A stretch of DNA of 33,038 bases from Bacillota bacterium. Lineage in GTDB: Bacteria; Bacillota; Limnochordia; DTU087. Shown here piece after piece: positions 8,364 through 18,503 of the stretch. The position numbers and the translations under genes are program-made. Location: the NCBI GenBank assembly GCA_012519025.1, contig JAAYQZ010000005.1:1-33038 (forward strand), in the 5' to 3' direction. Below the pieces are notes generated by a model. It ran no database searches and was not told the DNA's origin. It was given only the letters and a program-made list of their open reading frames with translations. Positions within the stretch are counted from its first letter, which is position 1, and the number at the start of each line of letters is the position of its first letter.

Positions 8364-9741
8364 AACTAATTCCGACTTACTGGGAGGGAGCGCTTTGAAC
8401 AGCTCTGAACTTTGCACGGATCTTATTGAACAAGCGGTAAAGATGGGTGCCAAGGACGCTGAAGTTTTTCACATCAAGTCTCGAACATTGGAGGCGGTGT
8501 TCGAAAAGAACGACTTGCAGGTACCCAAAGGCGATAATTACCAAGGTCTTGGTATACGAGTGCACATCAGTGGTGCCGGCGGCGTAAAACAAGGCTTTGC
8601 TGCCACCAATGTCTTATCTCCCGACTCCCTGCACAGTACTCTTGAAACAGCCTTAGCCATCGCCAAGGCATCTCCCTCAGATCCCTATCATTGGATACCG
8701 GACCCACAGCCAGTCAAATCAGTAGAAGCAATCTACGACTCGACTGCTAGGGAGATGACGCTTCAAGATGTGGTCAAAGAGGGTGCACAACTCGTAGATG
8801 CGGCCCGCGGTTGCGATTCTAGAATCACTTTAGATTCAGCCAGGTACGCAGTTGACATACTGGAAAAGACCATTGTCAATTCAAAAGGAATTCATTTAAA
8901 AGAAAAGAGCTCTGTTTTCAGCTGTATAGGCCTGGGGTTTGCAAGAGATGGGGATGATATATCATCTTTTGACGCAGAGGTTGCAGTAAAATGCCATTAC
9001 AGTGAGATTGATCCCGCCCAAACCGGTATAAGACTTGCTGAAAAAGTGATATCTGCTTTGGGCGCTGCTGCTGTCCCCAGTTTCAGGGGAAGTATCATCA
9101 TCACCCCATACGCCGCTGAGGAATTGGTAGTAGATCCAATTTTCTTTGCTTGTAATGCTCAAAATGTACAAAGCGGTCGATCGAAATGGGCAAATATGCT
9201 GGGTGCTAAAGTTCTGTCACCACTGATTTCCATAACAGACGATCCTACTATACCCGGTGCCGTAGGTTCCACCGCATTTGATCGGGAAGGAGTCCCCCCA
9301 AAAACCTTAGCTGTCATAGAAGAAGGCGTGCTCAACCACTACTTCTATAATTCGTATACAGCCCAGAAAGATGACACGGCCTCCAACGGCAGGGCTTCAG
9401 GTGGTGATGACTCCATTCCGGGAATTTCAACAACCAATCTTATCGTTGCCCCTGGGGAAGTCTCTTTAAATGACATGATTGCTTCATGTTCCAAAGGACT
9501 TTTGATCAACAGGTTCTCCGGGAATGTCGACCATGTCAGCGGGGATTTTTCCGGTGTAGTCAAAGGTGGTCAATATATTGAAAACGGCAAGATCAAGCAC
9601 CCCGTCAAAGAAGTCATGATCGCCGGCAATATCTATGATCTGTTGAAACAAGTAGCGGCCGTTTCTAAGGAATATATCGAAACCGAAGATGCGAAATTGC
9701 CCTACATCCAAATTGAAGGTTGCTCCGTAACGGGCCGATAG
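8347..9741 (+). CDS. pmbA: TldD/PmbA family protein (TldE/PmbA subunit)
   Basis: Overlaps the tldD 3' end; TTNLIVAPGEVSLNDMIASCSKGLLINRFSGNVDHVSGDFSGVVKGGQYIENGKI is characteristic of PmbA. Confidence 0.92.
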   Translation: MVIMTKTNSDLLGGSALNSSELCTDLIEQAVKMGAKDAEVFHIKSRTLEAVFEKNDLQVPKGDNYQGLGIRVHISGAGGVKQGFAATNVLSPDSLHSTLETALAIAKASPSDPYHWIPDPQPVKSVEAIYDSTAREMTLQDVVKEGAQLVDAARGCDSRITLDSARYAVDILEKTIVNSKGIHLKEKSSVFSCIGLGFARDGDDISSFDAEVAVKCHYSEIDPAQTGIRLAEKVISALGAAAVPSFRGSIIITPYAAEELVVDPIFFACNAQNVQSGRSKWANMLGAKVLSPLISITDDPTIPGAVGSTAFDREGVPPKTLAVIEEGVLNHYFYNSYTAQKDDTASNGRASGGDDSIPGISTTNLIVAPGEVSLNDMIASCSKGLLINRFSGNVDHVSGDFSGVVKGGQYIENGKIKHPVKEVMIAGNIYDLLKQVAAVSKEYIETEDAKLPYIQIEGCSVTGR

Positions 9742-9784
9742 ACAAGCTTTAGTCTAAAGCCACGTTTGACCCCGGAACCGGGCC

Positions 9785-9833
9785 GGGCCCATCACCGCGG
9801 ATTACACCATCACTAAAGGGGTGGGGCCCTTTT
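9785..9833 (+). terminator. Probable terminator after tldD-pmbA
   Basis: gggccc-at-cacc / ggtg-gggccc bulged stem followed by tttt. Confidence 0.5.
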
Positions 9834-9837
9834 GGGG

Positions 9838-9863
9838 TTCGACATCCTATTTCGACATCCTAT
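9838..9863 (+). repeat. 13-bp perfect tandem direct repeat (ttcgacatcctat x2) upstream of the nitroreductase gene
   Basis: Read directly from the sequence. Confidence 0.9.
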
Positions 9864-9883
9864 AATGAAAGGAGATCAACAAA

Positions 9884-10663
9884 TTGAATGAAGTACTTAA
9901 TGTTATCAAGCGCCGCACTTCGCTCCGGCGTTACAAAAATGCACCTATCAGTGAAGTAGATTTGGATAATTTACTGCAAGCAGCGGTGAAAGCACCTACC
10001 GCGGGAAATATGATGCTTTATTCCATTCTAGTCATCGAAGAGCAGAACACAAAAGATATCCTCAGCAGGACCTGTGACAACCAACCTTTTATCGCTACGG
10101 CACCGCTTGTAATGGTATTCCTTGCCGATATACAGAGGTGGTTTGATTACTATCAACTCCAAGGGGTAAAAGAATTCAGCACCCGTAAAGGACTGAAGTT
10201 CAAAGGGCCCGATCTAGGAGATCTTTTTATCTCTGTAAGTGATGCGCTAATTGCAGCTCAAACCGTCGTCATCGCCGCGGAAAGCCTCGACATAGGCTCA
10301 TGCTACATAGGGGACATTATGGAAAACTATGAAACCCATAAGGAATTGTTGGATTTGCCAAAGTTTGCATTTCCTATAGGCATGCTTTGCCTGGGATACT
10401 ATCCCAAGGATTATGAACCGCAAGTGCGGCCCCGATTTGATCGAGAATATATTGTGTTTGATGAAAAATACCGCAGCCTCGATGAAGGAGAGCTCAGAAA
10501 AATGTTTGCTGAACGGGAAACTGCTTTCCCCCGTGACAACAAATTCGGTGCAGCGAATGCGGCACAATTCATGTATGCCCGCAAACAAGGTGCTGAATTT
10601 GCAAAAGAGATGCACCGCTCCATCGAACAGGCCTTGAAAAACTGGCAGGGCATGGATATATAG
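9884..10663 (+). CDS. Nitroreductase family FMN oxidoreductase
   Basis: TTG start with AAAGGAGATCAACAAA; MNEVLNVIKRRTSLRRYKNAPISEVDLDNLLQAAVKAPTAGN; SVSDALIAAQTVVIAAESLDIGSCYIGDI. Confidence 0.9.
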   Translation: MNEVLNVIKRRTSLRRYKNAPISEVDLDNLLQAAVKAPTAGNMMLYSILVIEEQNTKDILSRTCDNQPFIATAPLVMVFLADIQRWFDYYQLQGVKEFSTRKGLKFKGPDLGDLFISVSDALIAAQTVVIAAESLDIGSCYIGDIMENYETHKELLDLPKFAFPIGMLCLGYYPKDYEPQVRPRFDREYIVFDEKYRSLDEGELRKMFAERETAFPRDNKFGAANAAQFMYARKQGAEFAKEMHRSIEQALKNWQGMDI

Positions 10664-10689
10664 GATTATCCAAGCCCCCCGTTAAACTC

Positions 10690-11373
10690 TCACTCACGCA
10701 AAAAAGGCGGAGGCCACCCCTTTATAGTGCTTCCGCCTTTGATCCAACGGAAGTTGCATCTGTCACTGCCTTCTGAAAGAGTCTTTGTTCTATGAAATCC
10801 CCAGCCTCGTGTTCTGTGGGTGACAAAATCTAAAAAACAATAGAATGGCAGAAATTCCAAGGCATCATGCTTTGCGTACCACTTTTGAGTACCGCACTCC
10901 AAAAAGTTATAACCATATACATCTGTTCCTGCCACAAACTCCCACACCCAATCACCCGGATACTGACGCTGTCGTGATAACTTTGCCCGCTTCTTCTCTT
11001 TGGCAATAAATGTCTTGGTCAACACAAATGAGCTTGACGGCAATTTCCTAACACTGCTGCAAACAGAACGGTAGATAAGCCTGCCAACTTCCCGGTCAGA
11101 TTTTCCTTCTGCACGCATTGCTTTATATAGTGCCAGACTGGTACCGGATCGAATGAGGTGTCGTGTCATCGGATTGCTATCTCCCCCAATGTAGGGCAGT
11201 GTTGCTATAATTTCGGCTTCCTCCCTTTTGGCCTCAGATAAAATATGGGCCGCTGTTTCATGCCCGTAATCTGCTGCCAAAAAAGGCTGCCAACTCTTTG
11301 CATGCCTATCAAATTCCTGGAAAATCAAATGCCGCCGGGGTAAGTAATAATCATTTTGAACATTCTCTTCCAC
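10690..11373 (-). CDS. L-2-amino-thiazoline-4-carboxylic acid hydrolase-like (ATC hydrolase family) protein
   Basis: YNFLECGTQKWYAKHDALEFLPFYCFLDFVTHRTRGWGFHRTKTLSEGSDRCNFRWIKGG matches the family pattern as I recall it (yN..eC, C..D, Rt.tl..G.d.CdFr). Confidence 0.7.
   Translation of the reverse strand: MEENVQNDYYLPRRHLIFQEFDRHAKSWQPFLAADYGHETAAHILSEAKREEAEIIATLPYIGGDSNPMTRHLIRSGTSLALYKAMRAEGKSDREVGRLIYRSVCSSVRKLPSSSFVLTKTFIAKEKKRAKLSRQRQYPGDWVWEFVAGTDVYGYNFLECGTQKWYAKHDALEFLPFYCFLDFVTHRTRGWGFHRTKTLSEGSDRCNFRWIKGGSTIKGWPPPFLRE
10703..10740. terminator. Possible bidirectional hairpin overlapping the 3' end of the ATC-hydrolase-like CDS
   Basis: aaaggcggaggc / gcttccgccttt inverted repeat between the convergent genes. 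Confidence 0.45.
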
Positions 11374-11555
11374 TGCCTAAACCTCCTTATCAACCCAATA
11401 CATTTTCGACCATAGCCTGGCAATCCCTTTGGTCGCAACTTAGCTTGAAAAAGCGGGCACTATATCCATAACACGGAAATTCCATACCCCATCTGGAAGG
11501 TAACCAGCCCCAAGAAAGAGAACCAAATACATAAAACCAGGAGTAAAAATCTAAT

Positions 11556-12107
11556 ATGACAAACGAATATTGTCCAAGACCTCATTTGGATTTCGGCCTT
11601 ATCCAGGTATATACAGGCGATGGAAAAGGCAAAACCACCGCCGCCCTTGGCCAGGCCTTACGGGCCGCAGGTAGAGGGTTAAAAGTGTTCATGGCGCAGT
11701 TTATGAAGGGTCAACAAACCGGTGAGCTCTTGATTGCACCCAAACTATCCCCTCAATTGGTCATAAAACAATACGGTTCCGGCGAGTTTATCATCGGAAG
11801 GGAGCCTAGTGCAGAAGAACAGGCCCTGGCCCAAATGGCTCTTTTCGAATTTAAGGAAGCCCTGCACAGCGGTGAATACGATATTTTGATTCTTGATGAG
11901 ATAAGCCATGCCATCCAACTTGGGCTTGTGGGCTTAAAGGATGTCCTAGGGATGCTTAAAAGACGACCCAACTATGTAGAACTTATTCTCACCGGAAGCG
12001 GCATGCCCAAAGAGATTATTCGCCATGCTGATCTTGTCACGGAAATGATTGCCGTCAAGCATCCTTATGAGCAAGGAATTGAAGCTCGCATGGGCATTGA
12101 GTTTTAG
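11556..12107 (+). CDS. cobO: Cob(I)yrinic acid a,c-diamide adenosyltransferase (CobO/BtuR family)
   Basis: P-loop GLIQVYTGDGKGKTTAALGQALRAAGRG; FMKGQQTGE; ILDEISHAIQLGL; LTGSGMPKEIIRHADLVTEM; KHPYEQGIEARMGIEF. Confidence 0.93.
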   Translation: MTNEYCPRPHLDFGLIQVYTGDGKGKTTAALGQALRAAGRGLKVFMAQFMKGQQTGELLIAPKLSPQLVIKQYGSGEFIIGREPSAEEQALAQMALFEFKEALHSGEYDILILDEISHAIQLGLVGLKDVLGMLKRRPNYVELILTGSGMPKEIIRHADLVTEMIAVKHPYEQGIEARMGIEF

Positions 12108-12203
12108 ACTGCAAGACCAAGGAGTTAAGGGGTCGGTGTAGAATACTTTCTAATAGACATTATTAAATGACTAAAGAATGATTTATGAGGAGGAGGCTAA
12201 TAT

Positions 12204-13289
12204 ATGAGCAAGAAATATCGCCTAGGAGTCATTGGGTTTGCTCACATGCACATACTTACTTTGATGGAGAATTTTGCAGAGCTTCCCAATGTAGAATGGG
12301 TGGCATGTGCGGACACAAAGCCTGACACACCCACTATATCCCGGGAATGGGGGACTAGAGGGGACAATCTAAAAGTAGCCCTTGACAAGATTGGAGTTCC
12401 TAAGTCTTATGATGATTACAAGGAGATGCTTGCCCAAGAAGAGTTTGACATCATTATTGTCTGCTCGGAGAACGCTAAGCACTCTGAGGTGGTCCAGGAA
12501 ATAGCTAGAGCCGGTGTGCACGCCGTGGTTGAAAAACCGATGGCAACTACTTATCATGACGCACTGTTAATGGCAAGGGCAGCCCAAAACAATAATGTTA
12601 AACTTGCTATTAACTGGCCCAGCACCTGGAGGGCAGCCAACAGATTGGCTACAGAACTGATTGCCGATGGTGCAATCGGTGATGTGTGGAAGTTCAAGTA
12701 TGCCAACTTTGCTTCCCGGGGCCCATTTGAATATGGCCAAACTCTCACCGGTGAAGAAAAAGCCGCTGAATGGTGGCACCAAAAAAATACAGGTGGGGGA
12801 GCCTTTCTCGATTACTGCTGCTATGGTGCTTGTCTGTCACGCTGGTTTATTGGTCAACCGGCTGTAGGCGCTTACGGTTTGCAGGCAAACTTTGCGAGCC
12901 ATTATGGTGATGCCGATGACAACGGCCTGGTTATGGTTAAATTCCCCAACTCAGTTGCTGTACTGGAGGGTTCCTGGAGTACTTCCCACTTTGGAGTACC
13001 CAATGGCCCTATAGTTTACGGCACTACGGGAACTTTGGTTTGTGAGAGAAATACTGTAACCATCTATAGAGGTTTCCGCGATGAGCCCATCGTGCATGAG
13101 GCTGAGCCGCTTCCGGAGCACCGCAACAACGTTGCTAAAGAATTTATGCATCATCTAGAAACCGGAGAGCCTTTGCATCCAACTCTTGACATGGAAATTA
13201 ACTTAGACGCGATGGCCATCTTAGATGCCGGGCTTCGCTCAGCAAGTTCAGCTCAATTTGAGTTGGCAAAAGATGAAATCTGGGGTTAA
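12204..13289 (+). CDS. Gfo/Idh/MocA family oxidoreductase
   Basis: [65 protein letters not shown]. Confidence 0.9.
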   Translation: MSKKYRLGVIGFAHMHILTLMENFAELPNVEWVACADTKPDTPTISREWGTRGDNLKVALDKIGVPKSYDDYKEMLAQEEFDIIIVCSENAKHSEVVQEIARAGVHAVVEKPMATTYHDALLMARAAQNNNVKLAINWPSTWRAANRLATELIADGAIGDVWKFKYANFASRGPFEYGQTLTGEEKAAEWWHQKNTGGGAFLDYCCYGACLSRWFIGQPAVGAYGLQANFASHYGDADDNGLVMVKFPNSVAVLEGSWSTSHFGVPNGPIVYGTTGTLVCERNTVTIYRGFRDEPIVHEAEPLPEHRNNVAKEFMHHLETGEPLHPTLDMEINLDAMAILDAGLRSASSAQFELAKDEIWG

Positions 13290-13315
13290 AAACTAATATA
13301 AGGGGAGATGTTCCG

Positions 13316-14101
13316 ATGCGGATAAAACAGCTCAGACTTTTTACAACAGATCCTGAGCATGTGGATGATCGGCACGAAAAAACACCTTCCCGTAGTAAGG
13401 CCATTTTAGAGTCGAGTTTAGATACATCTTCAACAGACCAAGTGCCGCGTACCCTCAATGATGTGCGCGGCACTGTCCATCCACCACCTACCGCTAATGA
13501 TGAAACACCGGGTTTGTGGGCAACCGAACCTTCCCGGTGTACGCTTCCCACACTTGATGCAATATCACGGGCAGTGGCCGAATGCAGTGCATGCGGCCTT
13601 TGTAAAACCCGCAATAAGACTGTTCCTGGGGAAGGAAGCGCAAACGCCCGACTCATATTTGTCGGTGAAGGGCCGGGGCGTGAAGAAGATGCCCAAGGTC
13701 TGCCTTTTGTCGGTGCAGCCGGCAGACTTTTGGACAAATTGTTGCTGTCGATGGAACTAAAGCGCAGTGATGTGTTTATCGGCAATGTTGTTAAGTGTCG
13801 TCCACCTCGCAACCGCGATCCCAGGCCGGAGGAAACAGAAGCCTGCATGCCGTTCTTAGCTAGACAAATCGAGTTGATTAAGCCCGATGTTATGGTCATA
13901 CTTGGGGCCACAGCCCTTAGAGCATTAGTAGATGCTAAAGCGAGAATTACCGCTGCTCGAGGAAAATGGATTAGACGGAGCGGCATCATGATTATGCCTA
14001 CCTTCCATCCCGCCGCCCTTTTGAGAGATCCCTCTCGGAAAATACTAGTATGGGAGGACATGAAGAAAGTTTTACATTTTCTCAACAATACTCCGCAGTA
14101 G
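13316..14101 (+). CDS. Uracil-DNA glycosylase, family 4 (Fe-S type)
   Basis: [86 protein letters not shown]; a poorly conserved-looking ~75-aa N-terminal extension. Confidence 0.93.
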   Translation: MRIKQLRLFTTDPEHVDDRHEKTPSRSKAILESSLDTSSTDQVPRTLNDVRGTVHPPPTANDETPGLWATEPSRCTLPTLDAISRAVAECSACGLCKTRNKTVPGEGSANARLIFVGEGPGREEDAQGLPFVGAAGRLLDKLLLSMELKRSDVFIGNVVKCRPPRNRDPRPEETEACMPFLARQIELIKPDVMVILGATALRALVDAKARITAARGKWIRRSGIMIMPTFHPAALLRDPSRKILVWEDMKKVLHFLNNTPQ

Positions 14102-14125
14102 TCACCGATTACCCAAAGACGCAGG

Positions 14126-15121
14126 TCAATCAAAATACAAAAGTCGGTTTTCATCAGCTGATTGGCGGGCCAAAAGAGCTGCCCGGGCAGCATAAAAAGA
14201 ATCCTCGGCACTCACAAGGCATTGGCCTAGCCCCCGTATCTGGGCTACAAAGTCTGCAAAAATGCCCCTTTCAGCCACAAAAGGGAGACTTTCTTGCCCA
14301 TCATTGTCGGCATTCAGTAAATAAACATGTCCATCTTTAACCTCAATGATCCCATCAGTACCAACGACCCTCAAACGATCATCGTCATGGGATAGGGCAC
14401 TTTCCGGCCTAAAATAATCAATCGTGATAGATGCTGCCACTTCATTAGTCAAAGTGAAGTGACAGCTTGCCGCCACCTCCAAGTCCCCATGCCCTTGATT
14501 ACAAAGACGCGAGTGGGAAGCAAAAACAGACACAAATCGTTCACCACTAAACCAGTGTACCCAATCTACAGCGTGGATTCCCACCCAGGGAATTGTACCT
14601 CCACACGTTTCCCGCTTCCGAAAAAACGCCGGTCTATCTCCTAATTTGTAGGATTTTTGAGCACTAATCAAGCGCACATAACCTATTTTACCGTTCCTCA
14701 CTTGCTCCCAAGCTGTGAGAAAACTTGGGTGATACCTAATTCCAAACATCGCAGCCAAATGTACTTTTGCTTCACTATAGGCCTGCCTAACACCAATCAG
14801 TTCCTCCAAAGTCAATGCCATAGGTTTCTCGGCAAACACATGTATATTGCGGCTCAATGCTTCTATAATAACCTGGGCTAAATCGCCAAATTGGCAAGCA
14901 ACCACGACCAGATCCGGTCTAAGTTCATCAAGCATAGAATGATAGTCCGTAAAAACCTGACAACGGGGGCTGAACTCCTTGACCTTGCTGTAGAGCCCAT
15001 CTATACCTTCACCATCCGAACCCGGGGAAACTCCCACAATGTCTACATTACTATAGGGCACATCCTGCAAAACATATCCGACATGCCCGGTAGAACCAAT
15101 CATACAGATCCTCAGTTTCAT
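14126..15121 (-). CDS. Gfo/Idh/MocA family oxidoreductase
   Basis: [74 protein letters not shown]. Confidence 0.88.
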   Translation of the reverse strand: MKLRICMIGSTGHVGYVLQDVPYSNVDIVGVSPGSDGEGIDGLYSKVKEFSPRCQVFTDYHSMLDELRPDLVVVACQFGDLAQVIIEALSRNIHVFAEKPMALTLEELIGVRQAYSEAKVHLAAMFGIRYHPSFLTAWEQVRNGKIGYVRLISAQKSYKLGDRPAFFRKRETCGGTIPWVGIHAVDWVHWFSGERFVSVFASHSRLCNQGHGDLEVAASCHFTLTNEVAASITIDYFRPESALSHDDDRLRVVGTDGIIEVKDGHVYLLNADNDGQESLPFVAERGIFADFVAQIRGLGQCLVSAEDSFYAARAALLARQSADENRLLYFD

Positions 15122-15151
15122 TTGCGCCCCTTTCCCGATTATAAAGCTGTA

Positions 15152-16279
15152 CTACTTCTTGGGATACCCCATTTCCCGCAGTGCTTTGATTACCTGTCCT
15201 CCCAACGGAGGGCATCCTCTTTCAAACACCCCATGCTCGTGCCAACGTCCGGCACAATTGCCGTACAAGAGCACATCAGCAGCAGGACTGATATCCGGCA
15301 GTGTTTCTACAGGTCCCGCAATAACTACAAGTTCTGTTTCACCACCAAGCCATCCCAGCTCTTCGGCTTGTTTCAGGCCGCAGCCTAAAGCCTGGCGACA
15401 GCTGTTGCAAACAGCCGGTGCTATAATGGTGACCCGATCGCGAAATTCGTCAATCGTGGTATGAGCCTTTTCAAAACTATTGTGGTACGGCTCAGGGGAA
15501 AGACCCTTCAATTCAATGTCCTTTAAATGAATAGGCCCAAGGCCTCGGCGATTAGCCTCCACCAAATGATCTACCTCTCCTGGACTGTAGCCAACGATTC
15601 TTGAAGCAACAGCATCTACCGCCACCGGGTTATCGCCGGCTATGATCAAGTTAAGCGGTAAAGGCTTTGCCGGCCCGGGGAAGTTCCCTTCCGCACAAAT
15701 AATAGCATCGGTGACAACAAGCTGAGAAGGCCGATACATATTGATATCAATTATGGATCTATCAAGCCCACAAAGATGCACCATCCGGGTGTAATCTCGC
15801 GGTAGTAATCCCATCAAATTTTTCAACGCATTGGACATCAGTGTTAAGGCGTGAGTGCGAAGACCGGGCAGATTAATAAATACTTGGCAGTCATCAACAA
15901 TCTTTGGCATAGGCACATCAAAAAATAGACCCTTGGCCCCGGAAATGCGAATATCTCGACGAGGAGCATCATCGAAACTGATAATCTTAGCGATATCGTC
16001 CAAACCACTGTCTTCCAAGTTGCTGTAAACACTGGAAGTGCGCTCACCAATGACTATTTCGCCGCCCAATTCCTTGACCAACAAAGCCACTGCTTTAATC
16101 ACCCGCGGGCTTGTAATCAAGCCTGTGTCCTCTTTTTGTGGAACGAAGAGATTCGGCTTGATTAAAACAACATCACCTCTTTTTACAAACCTTCCCATGC
16201 CACCTATAAGATCGATTGCAGTTTGAACAGCTTGTCGAATGTCACCATTTTCCACCTTGACCAAGCTTACCTGAGCCAT
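15152..16279 (-). CDS. DUF362 domain-containing protein (putative Fe-S protein)
   Basis: KRGDVVLIKPNLFVPQKEDTGLITSPRVIKAVALLVKELGG; INLPGLRTHALTLMSNALKNLMGLLPR; ADAIICAEGNFPGPA-type region; CNSC...CG. Confidence 0.85.
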   Translation of the reverse strand: MAQVSLVKVENGDIRQAVQTAIDLIGGMGRFVKRGDVVLIKPNLFVPQKEDTGLITSPRVIKAVALLVKELGGEIVIGERTSSVYSNLEDSGLDDIAKIISFDDAPRRDIRISGAKGLFFDVPMPKIVDDCQVFINLPGLRTHALTLMSNALKNLMGLLPRDYTRMVHLCGLDRSIIDINMYRPSQLVVTDAIICAEGNFPGPAKPLPLNLIIAGDNPVAVDAVASRIVGYSPGEVDHLVEANRRGLGPIHLKDIELKGLSPEPYHNSFEKAHTTIDEFRDRVTIIAPAVCNSCRQALGCGLKQAEELGWLGGETELVVIAGPVETLPDISPAADVLLYGNCAGRWHEHGVFERGCPPLGGQVIKALREMGYPKK

Positions 16280-16487
16280 AAGTGTGCCTCCTCATTTTGC
16301 CTATATGGATTCCAATTTACGAACTGGGATGACCCCTAACGTTATTTAGCTCAACGTTTGGCTTTTCCTCCCTTTTCTTTAATTCGTTCGAATTCGCCTA
16401 AACCGGCAGGGGCAGGAGCTGATCGATTTTTACCGAATGCATGTGTAGTCATCTGTGAGGTCAAACAAGTTATTTAGGGGGTAGATT

Positions 16488-18476
16488 ATGACTTATACCA
16501 CAGTGGAAATAATGGGCACTAAAGTCGCCATCCACAGCTTCAATACAATCATCGTAGGCTCTGGGGCGGCCGGGTTGAACGCCGCCGATCAACTGTATTC
16601 ACACGGGCAGCCTGATATAGCCGTTGTAACCAACGGCCTTAACATGGGTACAAGTCTAAATACTGGCTCTGACAAGCAAACTTACTATCGCCTTACCATG
16701 TCGGGCAATACCCCCGATTCACCCGGGGAAATGGCAAACGATCTTTACAGCGGCGGCAGCATGGACGGGGACATCGCCGCGGTGGAAGCCGCATCATCTG
16801 CACGTTGCTATTTTCGTCTAGTTGAAATTGGGGTTCCGTTCCCCCACAACCGCTTTGGGGAATATGTTGGTTATAAGACAGACCACGACCCACGCCAACG
16901 GGCAACTTCAGCCGGTCCCCTCACCTCCCGGTACATGACAGAAAGCCTATTAAAGCAAGTGCGCGGAAAAGCCATCCCCATATTCGAGGGTTATCATGCC
17001 ATCGGAATACTGACAGACCCCGCTGGCAGTAGGGCGCTGGGGATCCTCACCATTAACGAAAAAGGCCTTAAAGATCCAAATACGCGTTATGTGGCCTTTA
17101 ACTCAACAAATATAATCTACGCAACCGGAGGCCCCGCGGGTATATACCAGGCCTCTGTTTACCCCGAATCCCAAGTAGGCGCGACCGGTATTGCATTAGA
17201 GGCAGGAGTCAAAGGAAAAAACCTTACTGAATGGCAGTATGGAATTGCATCCCTGAAATTCAGGTGGAACCTTTCCGGCACATATCAACAAGTGCTGCCA
17301 AGCTACGTTTCCGTGGATTCCAAAGGGATAGAGAGGGAGTTTTTGCAGGATTACTTTGATACTCCCGGGCAGATGCTGGATGCCATTTTCCTCAAAGGTT
17401 ATCAGTGGCCGTTTGATCCAAGCAAAACATTTAACCAGGGCTCATCTTTAATTGATTTGCTGGTTCACCAAGAAACCGTTTTAAAAAATAGAAGAGTGTA
17501 TCTTGATTACACCCGCAACCCCTCATGGGGCAGTAAAAATGGTGAACTCGATTTTTCGCTGCTCGGTACGGAAGCCTATGAATATTTGCAACAGTCAGGG
17601 GCACAGTTTGGCACACCCATACAGCGCCTGGCGGCCATGAACCAGCCTGCCATTGAACTGTACAGCAGGAATGGCATCGATCTACATAGCGAGCGTCTTG
17701 AAATTGCTGTCTGCGCTCAACACAACAACGGTGGGCTTGCAGGGGACATTTGGTGGGAAAGCAACTTAGCCCACTTCTTCCCCATTGGTGAGGCTAACGG
17801 TACCCATGGTGTCTACCGTCCCGGAGGAAGTGCATTGAACTCAGGTCAGGTCGGCAGTTTGCGAGCAGCCCAATTTATTGCCCACAACTACCAAATGGCG
17901 CCTCCAAGCATAAAAAACTTTGTGAAAGAAACCCGAAGGCAAATGGAAGAGAAACTCCGACTGGGCCATATATTTACCAGCAGTATGCACGGCCCCGGCA
18001 ATGTGGACCAAATCCGCACCAACTTGGGAGAGCGCATGACCCAAGTGGGGTCCCATATACGTTCACTGGATGAAATTTCCCGAGCAGCTGATGCAGCCTT
18101 AGCTGAACTTAGCTCCTTGCCGGAAACGACACAGCTTGCTTCTTTAGAGGATTTGCCGGCGGCTTTTCAGAATCGGGATCTGCTGCTTTGCCAGTATATT
18201 TATCTAAAAGCCATGGCCAACTATATTGAAACAGGCGGAGGCAGTCGCGGTTCATACTTGGTTCACGACCTCAAAGGAGAACTGCCAAAAGAAGGTTTGC
18301 CAGATGTTTTCCGCTTGCGGCCCAATGACAAACGCTTTTCCAGTCGCATCCAAGAAGTACAGTTCTGTGACGGACAGTGCCATTTTCAGTGGAGACAAAC
18401 AAAACCACTGCCCACTGGGGAGCAATGGTTTGAGACAGTCTGGAAAGATTATCGGGATGGCACTGTGTTTCGCTAA
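16488..18476 (+). CDS. FAD-dependent oxidoreductase, FrdA/SdhA/AprA-like flavoprotein
   Basis: FNTIIVGSGAAGLNAADQLYSHG dinucleotide-binding fold; IIYATGGPAGIYQASVYPESQVGATGIALEAGV; GEANGTHGVYRPGGSALNSGQVGSLRAAQFIA. Confidence 0.88.
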   Translation: MTYTTVEIMGTKVAIHSFNTIIVGSGAAGLNAADQLYSHGQPDIAVVTNGLNMGTSLNTGSDKQTYYRLTMSGNTPDSPGEMANDLYSGGSMDGDIAAVEAASSARCYFRLVEIGVPFPHNRFGEYVGYKTDHDPRQRATSAGPLTSRYMTESLLKQVRGKAIPIFEGYHAIGILTDPAGSRALGILTINEKGLKDPNTRYVAFNSTNIIYATGGPAGIYQASVYPESQVGATGIALEAGVKGKNLTEWQYGIASLKFRWNLSGTYQQVLPSYVSVDSKGIEREFLQDYFDTPGQMLDAIFLKGYQWPFDPSKTFNQGSSLIDLLVHQETVLKNRRVYLDYTRNPSWGSKNGELDFSLLGTEAYEYLQQSGAQFGTPIQRLAAMNQPAIELYSRNGIDLHSERLEIAVCAQHNNGGLAGDIWWESNLAHFFPIGEANGTHGVYRPGGSALNSGQVGSLRAAQFIAHNYQMAPPSIKNFVKETRRQMEEKLRLGHIFTSSMHGPGNVDQIRTNLGERMTQVGSHIRSLDEISRAADAALAELSSLPETTQLASLEDLPAAFQNRDLLLCQYIYLKAMANYIETGGGSRGSYLVHDLKGELPKEGLPDVFRLRPNDKRFSSRIQEVQFCDGQCHFQWRQTKPLPTGEQWFETVWKDYRDGTVFR

Positions 18477-18503
18477 CCTGGACACCCCCGTGCCAACTGT
18501 TGG

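Noticed and set aside
11374-11555. Possible cobalamin riboswitch upstream of the cobO-like gene
   Set aside because: No B12-box-like conserved core could be read on either strand, and the region is short.
13198-14211. 337-aa minus-strand ORF antisense to the UDG gene
   Set aside because: Overlaps a confident Fe-S UDG gene; the translation ([22 protein letters not shown]...) has no recognisable motif; likely an antisense shadow ORF.
14891-15388. 165-aa plus-strand ORF across the Gfo/Idh and DUF362 junction
   Set aside because: Antisense to two well-supported genes and no family motifs.
16335-16360. Two AACGTT palindromes in the divergent DUF362/flavoprotein promoter region
   Set aside because: Six-base palindromes are too short to claim as operators without conservation data.
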